Assembly (NCBI GenBank): GCA_029862285.1
Contig: JAOTXR010000098.1
Location: forward strand, 1 to 7,286
Origin: Gammaproteobacteria bacterium
GTDB taxonomy: Bacteria > Pseudomonadota > Gammaproteobacteria > Steroidobacterales > JABDKV01
Direction of reading: 5' to 3'
Length of the DNA: 7,286 nucleotides
Shown here: one piece after another, positions 1 through 7,286 of the stretch
Layout of the letters: every line of letters starts with the position of its first letter
Numbering within the stretch: position 1 is the first letter of the stretch
The notes under the pieces: generated by a model
Databases searched by the model: none
What the model was told of the DNA's origin: nothing
What the model saw: only the letters and a program-made list of their open reading frames with translations
Program-made: the position numbers and the translations under genes

Positions 1-154
1 GTGTGATAAATGCCGCACCGGCCAGCGTCAACATGGACAACCAGTAGACCAGGTTGCGCCGCTTATCGACATAAAGATCGACCAGCAACACCACGCAAGC
101 CATCGACGCCACGAATATCTCCGGCCAGACGTGAGTGAAATCGGGCATGTTCAT
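1..154 (-). CDS. nuoN: NADH-quinone oxidoreductase subunit N, N-terminal fragment (cut by window edge)
   Basis: This is the start of the third antiporter-like proton-pumping membrane subunit of complex I. Only 51 codons are in the window; the gene continues past the left edge. The visible protein begins MNMPDFTHVWPEIF and has a first hydrophobic segment at about residues 11-29 containing the family-typical PEIF...ACVVLLVDL pattern. A short basic turn (DKRRN, 30-34) follows, then the start of a second membrane segment (35-51). The proposed start is the ATG at 152-154, 10 bases after the nuoM stop. An in-frame ATG two codons later (146-148) is an equally possible start, because no strong Shine-Dalgarno sequence precedes either one (only a weak GAGCG). 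The position directly after nuoM agrees with the universal nuoL-nuoM-nuoN order. The catalytic lysines lie outside the window and cannot be assessed. The assignment is firm from N-terminal resemblance plus context. Confidence 0.93.
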   Translation of the reverse strand, partial: MNMPDFTHVWPEIFVASMACVVLLVDLYVDKRRNLVYWLSMLTLAGAAFIT

Positions 155-164
155 GGGGCGACGC

Positions 165-1673
165 TCATAACTTCGACTGCATCATGTGCTCAATGAGATT
201 GTCGATGGTTCCATGCATCACATCGACCAACGGTGCCGGCCATAATCCCAAAACCAGCACCGACACGGCCAGCGTGCCGAGGACTACAAATTCACGCCCA
301 TTTATATCGCTAAGTTGCGCAACATTATCATTCGCAATTTCGCCAAAAATTGTGCGCTTGACCAACCACAACATATACGCCGCCCCAAGTACGAGTGTTG
401 TTGCGGCAAGGAATGCGAACCAGAAATTAGCCTTGAAGCTGGACAGGATCACCATGAACTCGCCGACAAAACCGGAGGTGCCGGGCAATCCGGCATTGGC
501 AAGGGCGAACAAGACCATAAAGCCGGCGAATTTCGGCATTGTATTGACGACGCCGCCGTAATCGGCAATTTGACGGCTGTGGACACGGTCATACATAACT
601 CCGACACACAAGAATAATGCGCCGGAGATCAGCCCGTGCGAGATCATCTGCACCATACCGCCTTCCATCCCCAGTGCGATACCGCTGAACGCCCCGGTAC
701 TGCGGAAAATGGTAAAGGGAATAAACAGACCCAGTGTCACAAAGCCCATGTGGGCGATTGAAGAGTAGGCAATCAGCTTCTTCATATCCTGCTGAACCAG
801 CGCGACGAAACCAACATAGACGATCGCTATCAGGGACAGCAGGATCAGCAACCAATCGAAGGACTGGCTGGCATCGGGCGTTACCGGCAGGCTGAATCGC
901 AGGAATCCGTAGCCACCCATCTTCAACATGATTGCCGCCAGGATTACTGAACCGCCAGTCGGTGCCTCGACGTGTGCGTCCGGCAACCAGGTGTGAACCG
1001 GAAACATCGGTATCTTGACTGCAAAGGCAAGGAGGAAAGCAACAAAAATCCACTGTTGCTCTCTGAGACTCAGGCCAACGGCATGCAAATCGAGGATCTC
1101 GTAGCTACCGGTCTGAAAATAGAGATAAATCAGACTCACCAGCATGAATACCGAACCGAGAAATGTATAAAGAAAAAATTTGATCGTTGCGTAGACCCGG
1201 TTTGGCCCACCCCAAACACCGATGATGAGGAACATCGGTATCAGCATGGCTTCCCAGAAAACATAAAACAGCATCGCATCGAGGGCGCTGAACACGCCAA
1301 TCATGATGCCTTCCATAATCAGAAAAGCAGCCATGTATTGCGCGGTCTTGTCGCGAATGACTTCCCAGCCCGCGGCGATTACCAGCACAGTCATGAAGGT
1401 CGTGAGCAAAATCAGCGGCAACGAAATACCGTCTATGCCCAGGTGGTAATTGACGTTGAAAGCGTCAATCCACGGGACAAATTCCTCGAACTGCATGGTG
1501 GCAGTTGAAAAAAGGCTCGGCCGCCACAACAGCGTGCTCAGCACGAAGGTAATAATCGCGACCGCGAGAGCTATCTGGCGTGGCAATGCCGTGCCTTGCC
1601 TCGCGGCGAGCAACACGGCGATGCCGCCTACGACAGGCAGCCAGGTCAGTGTGCTGAGGATTGGAAATTCCAC
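165..1673 (-). CDS. nuoM: NADH-quinone oxidoreductase subunit M (antiporter-like proton channel)
   Basis: NuoM is one of the three Mrp-antiporter-like subunits in the membrane arm of complex I, each thought to move a proton per quinone reduced. The 502-residue product is close to the family length (about 500) and hydrophobic throughout, with many membrane segments. Key residues are in place: Glu141 in FWEAMLIPMF, Lys220 in FAVKIPMFPVHTWLPDAH, His227 and His234, Lys251 in AAIMLKMGGYG, and Glu405 in GTSGFVGEF. By position these match the functional Glu144, Lys234, Lys265 and Glu407 of the E. coli protein. The start codon is GTG (1671-1673), 3 bases after the nuoL stop. A GGGGG Shine-Dalgarno-like run lies 8 bases upstream, and the next Met (residue 60) would remove the conserved first helix. 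The loop before GGMVQMISHG is longer than in enterics, as I recall from other beta/gammaproteobacterial NuoM. No frameshift or missing motif is seen. Confidence 0.98.
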   Translation of the reverse strand: MEFPILSTLTWLPVVGGIAVLLAARQGTALPRQIALAVAIITFVLSTLLWRPSLFSTATMQFEEFVPWIDAFNVNYHLGIDGISLPLILLTTFMTVLVIAAGWEVIRDKTAQYMAAFLIMEGIMIGVFSALDAMLFYVFWEAMLIPMFLIIGVWGGPNRVYATIKFFLYTFLGSVFMLVSLIYLYFQTGSYEILDLHAVGLSLREQQWIFVAFLLAFAVKIPMFPVHTWLPDAHVEAPTGGSVILAAIMLKMGGYGFLRFSLPVTPDASQSFDWLLILLSLIAIVYVGFVALVQQDMKKLIAYSSIAHMGFVTLGLFIPFTIFRSTGAFSGIALGMEGGMVQMISHGLISGALFLCVGVMYDRVHSRQIADYGGVVNTMPKFAGFMVLFALANAGLPGTSGFVGEFMVILSSFKANFWFAFLAATTLVLGAAYMLWLVKRTIFGEIANDNVAQLSDINGREFVVLGTLAVSVLVLGLWPAPLVDVMHGTIDNLIEHMMQSKL

Positions 1674-1676
1674 CCG

Positions 1677-3632
1677 TCAGGCCCCCAGTATCAACCACGC
1701 CAGCAAGACGGCCAGGCCGATTACCATCGCGAATGCATAATGATAGAGATAACCGGACTGGATACCGCGTAGCCTGCCGGAGATCCAATCGACCGCTCGC
1801 GCCGAGCCATTTACGACCGTCCTGTCGATAATTGTCTCATCGCCAACACGCCAGAACAGTCGCCCGGCCTGCTGTGCGCCGTTGGCAAATACCTGCTGAT
1901 TAAATTCGTCAAAATAGTATTTTCGATCCAGGATCCGATAGAGCGGTGCCAGTGTCTGCGCAATCGATTGCGGCAAATCCGGTCGCTTGAGATAGAAAAA
2001 CCAGGCAGTGGCGACACCGGCCAGTGCAAACCACAACGGCCACTGCTGCAGCGCATGAGTCATCATGGCCAGCGGCCCGTGAAATTCCTTACCCAGCTCG
2101 CTTAAAACATCATGTCGCGGCAAAACCTGTAGCGCGCTACCAAACCAGTCCCCGAATAGTAATGGACCGATCGTCAGCATCCCGATCACAACGGAGGGAA
2201 TCGCCAGCAGAATCAGTGGCACGGTCACCACCCACGGACTCTCTTTCAGTTGCGAGCGGGTGTGCTCATCGAAACGCTCCTGCCCGTGAAACACGAGAAA
2301 GATGAGCCGGAAACTGTACAACGCCGTTATAAAAACACCGGAGAGCACGGCCAAATAAACGATGCCGTGGCCAGGCAAGTGGGACAGGTGCACCGCTTCG
2401 ATGATGGCGTCTTTGGAATAAAACCCGGAGAATCCCGGAAAACCAATTAACGCCAGGCTACCGAGTAACGCTGTCCAATAGGTAATCGGCATGTACTTGC
2501 GCAGCCCACCCATCTTGCGAATGTCCTGTTCGTGATGCATACCGATAATCACCGAGCCCGCCGCGAGAAACAGCAATGCCTTGAAAAAGGCATGGGTCAT
2601 CAGATGAAAAATTCCCGCGGCATAGGCTGAGGCGCCGAGCGCAACAAACATGTAACCGAGCTGGGACAAAGTCGAGTACGCAATGATGCGCTTGATATCA
2701 TTTTGGACCACGCCCACCAGACCCATGAGGAATGCTGTGAGCGCGCCTATAACCAGCACCGTTACCAGGGCGACTTCGGACAGCTCGAACAACGGCGACA
2801 TCCGCGCGACCATAAAAATACCTGCCGTTACCATCGTCGCCGCATGGATCAACGCGGAAATTGGCGTCGGGCCTTCCATGGAATCAGGTAGCCAGACGTG
2901 TAACGGGATTTGCGCGCTCTTACCCATTGCACCGATAAACAGCAAAATGCAGGTTACCGTGATGGCCGACCACGCGTTGCCCGAGAAAATCTCCACAGTG
3001 CCCTGAGACAGCGCGCCGGACCGTTCAAACACCTGCCCATAGTCCAGGCTGCCCGTGAAATAGACAATCGAGGCGATTCCGAGAATAAACCCAAAATCGC
3101 CAACGCGATTGACCAGGAACGCCTTGAGGTTGGCATAGATCGCTGTCGGTTTCTTGTACCAGAAACCGATCAGCAGATATGACACCAAACCGACCGCTTC
3201 CCAACCAAAAAACAATTGCAGGAAGTTGTTCGCCATTACCAGCATAAGCATGGAAAAGGTAAACAGCGAGATGTAGCTAAAGAATCGCTGATACCCGGGA
3301 TCGTCCTGCATATAGCCGATGGTGTAGATATGCACCATCCAAGAGACAAATGTCACAACAGTCATCATCAGCGCAGTCAACCGGTCTACCAGGAAACCAA
3401 CTTCCATACGCAAACCATCGCTCACCATCCAGGTGTAGATCGACTCGTTGAAAAGCACGCCGCCGAAACTCATGCTCTGCCACAAGACCCAGGCCGACAA
3501 CGCAAATGACAGGCCAACCGCAAGGATTGTGATCCAGTGCGCCCCTGCCCTGCCAATGCGTCTGCCGAACAACCCGGCAATTACGGATGCGACCAATGGC
3601 GCCAGGACGATCGTGATTAGTGCGGCCTTCAT
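1677..3632 (-). CDS. nuoL: NADH-quinone oxidoreductase subunit L (distal antiporter-like subunit)
   Basis: NuoL is the most distal proton-pumping membrane subunit of complex I. Its C-terminal amphipathic lateral helix runs along the membrane arm and clamps NuoM and NuoN. The 651-residue length fits full-length NuoL, including the lateral-helix region (roughly residues 530-651). It has the antiporter-family core: YMQDDPGYQRFFSY at 107-120, Glu145 in GWEAVGLVSYLLIGFWY, Asp179 in NRVGDFGF, Lys238 in GKSAQIPLHVWLPDSMEGPTP, His263 in LIHAATMV, Lys351 in HAFFKALLFL, and Lys408-Asp409 in FSGFYSKD. These correspond to E. coli Glu144, Asp178, Lys229, Lys342 and Lys399, with a small offset. The ATG start (3630-3632) is 2 bases after the nuoK stop and has a GAAGGG ribosome-binding site inside the end of nuoK, so translation is probably coupled. 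It could be confused with MnhA/MrpA or NdhF, but the nuoK-nuoL-nuoM context settles it. Confidence 0.98.
   Translation of the reverse strand: MKAALITIVLAPLVASVIAGLFGRRIGRAGAHWITILAVGLSFALSAWVLWQSMSFGGVLFNESIYTWMVSDGLRMEVGFLVDRLTALMMTVVTFVSWMVHIYTIGYMQDDPGYQRFFSYISLFTFSMLMLVMANNFLQLFFGWEAVGLVSYLLIGFWYKKPTAIYANLKAFLVNRVGDFGFILGIASIVYFTGSLDYGQVFERSGALSQGTVEIFSGNAWSAITVTCILLFIGAMGKSAQIPLHVWLPDSMEGPTPISALIHAATMVTAGIFMVARMSPLFELSEVALVTVLVIGALTAFLMGLVGVVQNDIKRIIAYSTLSQLGYMFVALGASAYAAGIFHLMTHAFFKALLFLAAGSVIIGMHHEQDIRKMGGLRKYMPITYWTALLGSLALIGFPGFSGFYSKDAIIEAVHLSHLPGHGIVYLAVLSGVFITALYSFRLIFLVFHGQERFDEHTRSQLKESPWVVTVPLILLAIPSVVIGMLTIGPLLFGDWFGSALQVLPRHDVLSELGKEFHGPLAMMTHALQQWPLWFALAGVATAWFFYLKRPDLPQSIAQTLAPLYRILDRKYYFDEFNQQVFANGAQQAGRLFWRVGDETIIDRTVVNGSARAVDWISGRLRGIQSGYLYHYAFAMVIGLAVLLAWLILGA
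1682..1686 (-). promoter_or_regulatory. Probable ribosome-binding site of nuoM (GTG start)
   Basis: The minus strand carries GGGGG eight bases before the GTG at 1671-1673. It is an imperfect Shine-Dalgarno sequence made by the last nuoL codons, but its spacing supports GTG as the nuoM start. Confidence 0.55.
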
Positions 3633-3634
3633 CC

Positions 3635-3940
3635 TTAGCCCTTCATTAAATCGAGATCGTCAACATCGATACTGCGACGATTGCGAAACAGCACGACCAG
3701 TATTGCCAGGCCAATTGCCGCTTCCGCCGCGGCGACCGTAAGTATGAAGAAAACAAATACCTGTCCATCGATATTGTTGAGATAGCGGGAAAAGGCGACA
3801 AAATTGAAATTGACCGCGAGTAGCATGAGCTCTATGCACATCAGCAGAATAATGACGTTCTTTCGATTCAGGAAAAAACCAGCCACTGCCAGGCTAAATA
3901 AAATCGCCGACAACACTAAATAATGACTCAGACCGATCAT
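3635..3940 (-). CDS. nuoK: NADH-quinone oxidoreductase subunit K
   Basis: NuoK is a small membrane subunit (MrpC/ND4L-like) that forms part of the hydrophilic axis between the quinone-site side and the antiporter subunits. The 101-residue product has the family's usual length and three membrane segments (about residues 5-23, 28-49 and 59-84). Two buried glutamates essential for coupling in the family are present: Glu37 in the CIELML motif and Glu73 in [11 protein letters not shown], matching Glu36 and Glu72 of E. coli. A short charged tail ([16 protein letters not shown]) follows the third helix. The ATG start (3938-3940) overlaps the nuoJ stop as ATGA. It has a strong GGAGG ribosome-binding site 7 bases upstream, inside the end of nuoJ, which supports this start and suggests translational coupling with nuoJ. 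Confidence 0.98.
   Translation of the reverse strand: MIGLSHYLVLSAILFSLAVAGFFLNRKNVIILLMCIELMLLAVNFNFVAFSRYLNNIDGQVFVFFILTVAAAEAAIGLAILVVLFRNRRSIDVDDLDLMKG
3639..3644 (-). promoter_or_regulatory. Ribosome-binding site of nuoL
   Basis: The minus strand reads GAAGGG six bases before the nuoL ATG. It is formed by the penultimate codons of nuoK (Lys-Gly) and supports the chosen nuoL start. Confidence 0.75.
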
Positions 3941-4533
3941 GACGGATCCTCCGCCTTCATCGACACCATCCGGATTCGGTCCTCTGCACGCGTCGCAACC
4001 TGTTTGGCGATATTCTGTGCCTTGATCCCGGGGCGTTTACGCATGGTCAGAGCAATCGCGGCAACAATCGCCACCAACAAAATGATCGCGGCCAGCTCGA
4101 AGGCATAAACATGGTCGGTATAAAGCACCGCCCCCAGCGCTTCGGTATTGCTGTAGTCCTCGGTGGGCAGTGGCATCTTCTCCGGCAGTCCGGCCCGGCG
4201 CGTCCAGACGACATAACCGATTTCACCGGCGACCGTAAGTGCAATCAATAAACCCAACGGCGCATAACGAGTAAACCCCTCGCGCATTTGCTCGGTATTG
4301 ATGTCTAACATCATCACAACAAACAGAAACAGAACCATGACAGCGCCGACATACACCAGCACCAGCACTATCCCTAAAAATTCTGCCTCCAGCAGTACCC
4401 ACAGTACTGCGCTGGTGACAAAGGCGAGAACCAGGCAAAGCGCTGCATAAACCGGGTTGCGAAAGCCAATGACGCCTATCGCAGCAGCAATCAGGATGCT
4501 CGCAAATACATAGAAAATTCCGGACTCGATCAT
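3937..4533 (-). CDS. nuoJ: NADH-quinone oxidoreductase subunit J
   Basis: NuoJ (ND6 homologue) is a membrane-arm subunit next to NuoK, NuoH and NuoA; its third helix takes part in the coupling movements of the complex. The 198-residue protein has five predicted membrane segments, at about 5-22, 28-47, 51-75, 91-110 and 143-163. The conserved NPVYAALCL motif (26-34) and the signature [20 protein letters not shown] (53-72) with Tyr61 identify the family. A loop at 111-140 and a charged, probably cytoplasmic tail (165-198, rich in K, R, E and D) complete it. The ATG start (4531-4533) lies 7 bases after the nuoI stop, with an AGGTGA ribosome-binding site overlapping that stop codon. The 3' end overlaps nuoK by 4 bases. 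Length and topology look normal for non-enteric proteobacterial NuoJ. Confidence 0.97.
   Translation of the reverse strand: MIESGIFYVFASILIAAAIGVIGFRNPVYAALCLVLAFVTSAVLWVLLEAEFLGIVLVLVYVGAVMVLFLFVVMMLDINTEQMREGFTRYAPLGLLIALTVAGEIGYVVWTRRAGLPEKMPLPTEDYSNTEALGAVLYTDHVYAFELAAIILLVAIVAAIALTMRKRPGIKAQNIAKQVATRAEDRIRMVSMKAEDPS
3948..3952 (-). promoter_or_regulatory. Ribosome-binding site of nuoK
   Basis: The minus strand reads GGAGG seven bases before the nuoK ATG, the strongest Shine-Dalgarno sequence in the window. It lies inside the last codons of nuoJ and fixes the nuoK start at the ATGA overlap. Confidence 0.85.
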
Positions 4534-4540
4534 TTCTGTA

Positions 4541-4546
4541 TCACCT
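4541..4546 (-). promoter_or_regulatory. Ribosome-binding site of nuoJ
   Basis: The minus strand reads AGGTGA seven bases before the nuoJ ATG. The last three bases are the nuoI stop codon, so termination of nuoI and initiation of nuoJ occur at the same spot. Confidence 0.75.
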
Positions 4547-5029
4547 GAAGTCCGCGTCAGCCGCTTTGTCTGCAGCGATCATCGCCTCGTAGCGATCGCC
4601 AACGGCCAGCAACTTATCCTTGGTCATGATGTTATCGCCACGATTTTCCATATGATATTCGTGAATCCGTGTCTCGACGATGGCATCCACTGGACAGGCT
4701 TCTTCGCAAAACCCGCAATAAATACATTTGAACAGGTCAATGTCATAGCGCGTGGTACGACGAGTTCCATCGTCGCGTATGTCAGACTCGATAGTAATTG
4801 CCAGCGCCGGGCATACCGCTTCACACAACTTGCACGCAATACAACGCTCTTCACCGTTTGGATAACGGCGCTGCGCGTGCAAACCTCGAAAACGCGGTGA
4901 TTGCGGTGTTTTTTCTTCCGGGTACTGCACTGTTACTTTCGGGCGCAGCATATTCCGCCAGGTAACCGCGAGACCGCTACGAAGTTCCGATAGCAATAGT
5001 GTCTTTGACCATTCCCGTAGAGCAATCAT
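4541..5029 (-). CDS. nuoI: NADH-quinone oxidoreductase subunit I (two [4Fe-4S] ferredoxin-type)
   Basis: NuoI sits at the base of the peripheral arm and carries clusters N6a and N6b, which pass electrons towards N2 in NuoB and on to quinone. The 162-residue protein has two CxxCxxCxxxCP motifs: Cys63, 66, 69 and 73 ([12 protein letters not shown]) and Cys102, 105, 108 and 112 ([12 protein letters not shown]). All eight cluster ligands are present. An amphipathic N-terminal stretch (about 1-30) probably lies along the membrane surface, as in homologues. The short form with ...[18 protein letters not shown] before the first motif and RYDIDLFKC before the second resembles the alpha/betaproteobacterial and mitochondrial TYKY (NDUFS8) branch more than the ~180-residue E. 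coli type. The ATG start (5027-5029) lies 9 bases after the nuoH stop and has only a weak purine-rich upstream sequence (GAGTAAG), so translation may depend on coupling to nuoH. Confidence 0.98.
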   Translation of the reverse strand: MIALREWSKTLLLSELRSGLAVTWRNMLRPKVTVQYPEEKTPQSPRFRGLHAQRRYPNGEERCIACKLCEAVCPALAITIESDIRDDGTRRTTRYDIDLFKCIYCGFCEEACPVDAIVETRIHEYHMENRGDNIMTKDKLLAVGDRYEAMIAADKAADADFR

Positions 5030-5038
5030 ATTACTTAC

Positions 5039-6085
5039 TCAGTCAAACCAGGGTGGGACTTCAAATGCGATCAGCACGCCAAGCACAGTCAGCCAGACGA
5101 TAGTGATCGGGATAAACACCTTCCAGCCCAGCCGCATGATCTGGTCGTAACGATAACGGGGAAATGTCGCCCGAAACCACAGAAAGCAAAAAAGAAAAAA
5201 CGAGGTCTTTACCGCGAGCCAGAAGAAACTCGGCTGCGCCAGCCAGGTATCGCCGATCTTCCAGATTCCTTCAAACGGCGACAGCCAACCGCCAACAAAC
5301 ATCGTCGCCACGAGCACGCAGATAAGTAGTATGTTCGCGTACTCGGCGAGGAAAAACAGGGCGAAGCCAATTCCCGAATATTCGACGTGGAAACCCGCCA
5401 CGATTTCCGACTCCCCCTCAGCCACGTCAAAGGGGGCGCGATTCGTCTCGGCCAAACCGGAAATGAAATAGACCATAAAAAGCGGGAACAGCGGCAGGAG
5501 AAACCAATGCAGGACGCTGCCTTGCTGGGCCGCGATAATCTGACCAAGGTTGAGGCTGCCCCCCGCCATCAATACGCCAACCAGGGCAAAGCCCATTGCA
5601 ATCTCGTACGCGACCATCTGCGCGGCAGACCGCATCGCGCCCAGAAACGCATATTTTGAATTTGTCGCCCAACCGGCAAGAATCACGCCGTATACGCTGA
5701 ACGACGTCAGAGCAAGCGCATATAACAATCCCGCATTTATGTCAGCGAGGACAAAATCGGGGTTGAATGATATTACAGCCCACGTTGCAAAAGCGGGGAT
5801 CGTGGAAAGCACCGGTGCGATGATGAATAGAAAACGATTCGAATTCTGTGGAATGATGATTTCTTTGAACAACAGCTTGAGCGTGTCGGCAAACGGTTGC
5901 AGCAAACCGCGCCAGCCAACCCTGTTCGGGCCGATGCGCGCCTGCATGAAACCGATTACCTTGCGCTCGAGTAGCGTCGTAAATGCGACACACAGGATGA
6001 GTATCACCAGCACGACGACAATCCAGAATGTTTTCTGTAATGCCCAGGGCAGCAGTGCAAAAGCAGACTGAAACCAGCTAATCAC
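5039..6085 (-). CDS. nuoH: NADH-quinone oxidoreductase subunit H (quinone-chamber membrane subunit)
   Basis: NuoH (ND1 homologue) anchors the peripheral arm to the membrane arm and forms much of the quinone-binding chamber and the entry to the proton path. The 348-residue length is typical. Family signatures are intact: [20 protein letters not shown] (38-57), Glu161 in MVAYEIAMG, and the acidic loop [16 protein letters not shown] (212-227) with Glu223, Glu225 and Glu227. [19 protein letters not shown] follows at about 304-322. About eight membrane helices are visible. The start codon is GTG (6083-6085), overlapping the nuoG stop as GTGA. An AAAGGG ribosome-binding site lies 9 bases upstream, and the next Met (residue 47) is inside the conserved ERK..ARIGPNR motif and cannot be the start. 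The tail EVPPWFD is typical of proteobacterial NuoH. Confidence 0.98.
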   Translation of the reverse strand: MISWFQSAFALLPWALQKTFWIVVVLVILILCVAFTTLLERKVIGFMQARIGPNRVGWRGLLQPFADTLKLLFKEIIIPQNSNRFLFIIAPVLSTIPAFATWAVISFNPDFVLADINAGLLYALALTSFSVYGVILAGWATNSKYAFLGAMRSAAQMVAYEIAMGFALVGVLMAGGSLNLGQIIAAQQGSVLHWFLLPLFPLFMVYFISGLAETNRAPFDVAEGESEIVAGFHVEYSGIGFALFFLAEYANILLICVLVATMFVGGWLSPFEGIWKIGDTWLAQPSFFWLAVKTSFFLFCFLWFRATFPRYRYDQIMRLGWKVFIPITIVWLTVLGVLIAFEVPPWFD

Positions 6086-7286
6086 AACTCAGCGCCCTTT
6101 CGCGCATCGCGCGTGCGCTGCAGTGGCCGGGATCTCCTGACCAGTGGGTCCACCGCATAGATTGATACATCAGCAGGCATGTCGGCTTCTGTGTAGTGCG
6201 CACCATTGAATGACGACGTACCGCGCAGCGCATTATCTGGCCGGATATCGCCGATCTCAGTCGTCGCAGCCGCCAGCACTTCTTCGGCACTGTTATAGAC
6301 GTACCCTTCCAATCCCAGTTCATTACCCAACACCCGCAGCACTTTCCATCCAGGTCGTGCTTCACCCACCGGCTTTGCCACACCGGAAAAACTCTGCAGG
6401 TCTCCCTGCATGTTGACGTAGGTTCCAGCAGTTTCAGCAAACGTCCCGATCGGCAATATCACGTCGGCGTATTCGATTGCCGTCGGGTCCAGCCAGGACG
6501 CCAGCACCACAACAAACAACGCGTCACGCAGTGTTGCGATCGCCGCCTGTCCTTGTGCGGTGTCATGTTGCGGCTCGAAGCCAAACAGCACATAGGCATC
6601 GCGGGTCTCAGAGAGCATTTCCCGGGCATTCCGCCCGGGCTGGGAAATCGGAGTTCCACCCGGCCCGCGGTGTGGCACTGCGCCGGCAAGATACGCGCCG
6701 GCAGCATTCGAGGATTCCGGCAGGTAACCGATCGTCGCACCTGTCATTTTCGCAATGGCCGCAGAAATTGCCCGCAATTGCGAAAAAGCCGGGTGCCGGG
6801 TGGCGAGATTTCCGAGCAGGAGGTGCTTTTGTTCGCCTTGCAACAGCGACTGCGCAATGGCCCGGTGTGTATCGTCGGTAGGACCCCGGGGCACCGACAG
6901 ATCAGCCCGCTGTCCACAATCCGACTCGACTGCACCCAGCAGCGCCGCCAGTTGATTACCCAGCTCGCTTAACGGTGCACTGGAATATTGATGTATCGGA
7001 AACAGATACTCATATCCGGGCGGATTCATGAAACTGACCTTGGCGCCCGACCGTCCGGCCTTTCTCAAACGATGAGCCAGGATCGGCACTTCATGACGAA
7101 TATTCGAGCCAATCACGAGTATCGTGTCGGCGGTTTCCAGCTTCGCGATGTCAACGCCAAGCCACGGGAACTGCGGATCGTTGCGGTCGTCGTCGAAGTC
7201 CCGTGTATGCAAGCGATGGTCAATATTGTCGCTGCCCAGATCGCGCGCCAACTTCTGGAGCAAATACAATTCCTCCATAGTGGCGC
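6082..7286 (-). CDS. nuoG: NADH-quinone oxidoreductase subunit G, C-terminal part (5' end cut by window edge)
   Basis: NuoG is the large iron-sulfur subunit of the peripheral arm (NDUFS1 homologue). The ~400 residues in the window are part of its molybdopterin-oxidoreductase-like domain, which in complex I has a structural role and binds no molybdenum cofactor. The cluster-binding N-terminal half lies beyond the right edge. The frame is open to the edge: the ATG at 7276-7278 is preceded in frame by GCC ACT, and [12 protein letters not shown] is an internal family motif, so that ATG is not the gene start. Counting from that Met, recognisable parts are NIDHRL (18-23), [20 protein letters not shown] (53-72), and [20 protein letters not shown] (271-290) followed by QGDLQ. 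The end is [16 protein letters not shown] (374-389), a tail I associate with beta/gammaproteobacterial NuoG. The 3' end overlaps nuoH by 4 bases. Confidence 0.96.
   Translation of the reverse strand, partial: ATMEELYLLQKLARDLGSDNIDHRLHTRDFDDDRNDPQFPWLGVDIAKLETADTILVIGSNIRHEVPILAHRLRKAGRSGAKVSFMNPPGYEYLFPIHQYSSAPLSELGNQLAALLGAVESDCGQRADLSVPRGPTDDTHRAIAQSLLQGEQKHLLLGNLATRHPAFSQLRAISAAIAKMTGATIGYLPESSNAAGAYLAGAVPHRGPGGTPISQPGRNAREMLSETRDAYVLFGFEPQHDTAQGQAAIATLRDALFVVVLASWLDPTAIEYADVILPIGTFAETAGTYVNMQGDLQSFSGVAKPVGEARPGWKVLRVLGNELGLEGYVYNSAEEVLAAATTEIGDIRPDNALRGTSSFNGAHYTEADMPADVSIYAVDPLVRRSRPLQRTRDARKGAEL
6095..6100 (-). promoter_or_regulatory. Probable ribosome-binding site of nuoH (GTG start)
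   Basis: The minus strand reads AAAGGG nine bases before the GTG at 6083-6085. It lies in the last nuoG codons and supports the GTG start that overlaps the nuoG stop. Confidence 0.6.
6617..6648 (-). repeat. Imperfect inverted repeat inside nuoG
   Basis: CCCGGGC (6621-6627) and GCCCGGG (6633-6639) form a perfect 7-base inverted repeat around a 5-base loop. The flanks ATTT (6617-6620) and AAAT (6645-6648) can extend the stem past a 5-base bulge on one side. It falls wholly within nuoG codons (around [12 protein letters not shown]) and has no U-tract, so it is not a terminator. It may form a hairpin in the mRNA; a function is not shown and coincidence is likely. Confidence 0.45.

Noticed and set aside
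972..1508. A 178-codon open frame on the plus strand opposite nuoM
   Set aside because: It is antisense to strongly conserved NuoM motifs, its product is hydrophilic and low-complexity in composition with no recognisable domain, and it arises from the codon bias of the real gene.
1..3632. NuoL/NuoM/NuoN-like genes as a Mrp/Mnh cation antiporter or hydrogenase-4 operon
   Set aside because: They follow nuoG-H-I-J-K in the canonical order, and NuoL has the full-length C-terminal extension; no MrpD-G or hydrogenase genes are present.
5550..6071. A 173-codon open frame on the plus strand opposite nuoH
   Set aside because: It lies entirely antisense to conserved NuoH sequence, has no recognisable motif and has no operon context; a shadow frame.
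6082..7286. Possible formate dehydrogenase or other molybdopterin enzyme
   Set aside because: The fold is shared, but the gene overlaps nuoH directly and carries the NuoG-type motifs and C-terminal tail; it is the complex I subunit.
1..7286. A hidden novel system, CRISPR array, mobile element or extra gene inserted between nuo genes
   Set aside because: All intergenic gaps are 10 bases or less, all genes are intact and in standard order, and no direct repeat array or transposase-like frame was seen.

Overview
The window is an uninterrupted stretch of a bacterial operon for respiratory complex I (proton-pumping NADH:quinone oxidoreductase, NDH-1), read entirely from the minus strand. In transcription order (right to left) it holds nuoG (3' part only), nuoH, nuoI, nuoJ, nuoK, nuoL, nuoM and nuoN (5' end only). 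This is the canonical nuoA-N order, so nuoA-F should lie beyond the right edge and the rest of nuoN beyond the left edge.

Layout: 7286-6082 is the C-terminal ~400 residues of the large peripheral-arm subunit NuoG. 6085-5039 is NuoH, the membrane subunit that helps form the quinone chamber. 5029-4541 is NuoI, the two-[4Fe-4S] ferredoxin-like subunit that carries electrons to the terminal cluster. 4533-3937 and 3940-3635 are the small membrane subunits NuoJ and NuoK. 3632-1677, 1673-165 and 154-1 are the three antiporter-like proton-pumping subunits NuoL, NuoM and NuoN. Gaps between genes are 2 to 10 bases, and two junctions overlap by 4 bases (nuoG/nuoH as GTGA, nuoJ/nuoK as ATGA). No non-coding stretch is long enough to hold another gene, and I see no internal promoter, terminator, RNA gene or mobile element.

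Together the genes cover the path from the NuoG end of the peripheral arm, through NuoI to the quinone site at NuoH, and along the membrane arm where NuoJ/K/L/M/N couple quinone reduction to proton transfer. All recognisable key residues (eight NuoI cysteines; the Glu and Lys residues of NuoH, K, L and M) are present, and every frame is open, so the complex looks functional.

The organism is most likely a proteobacterium, probably a beta- or gammaproteobacterium outside the enterics. The evidence is a short 162-residue NuoI of the mitochondrial TYKY type, a NuoG tail ending in a DPLVRR..LQRT-type motif, and a NuoM with the longer loop before its GGMVQMISHG motif. This placement is from remembered family resemblance, not a search. 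The region is ordinary housekeeping sequence; I found no undescribed system, and the findings below are low-interest notes.
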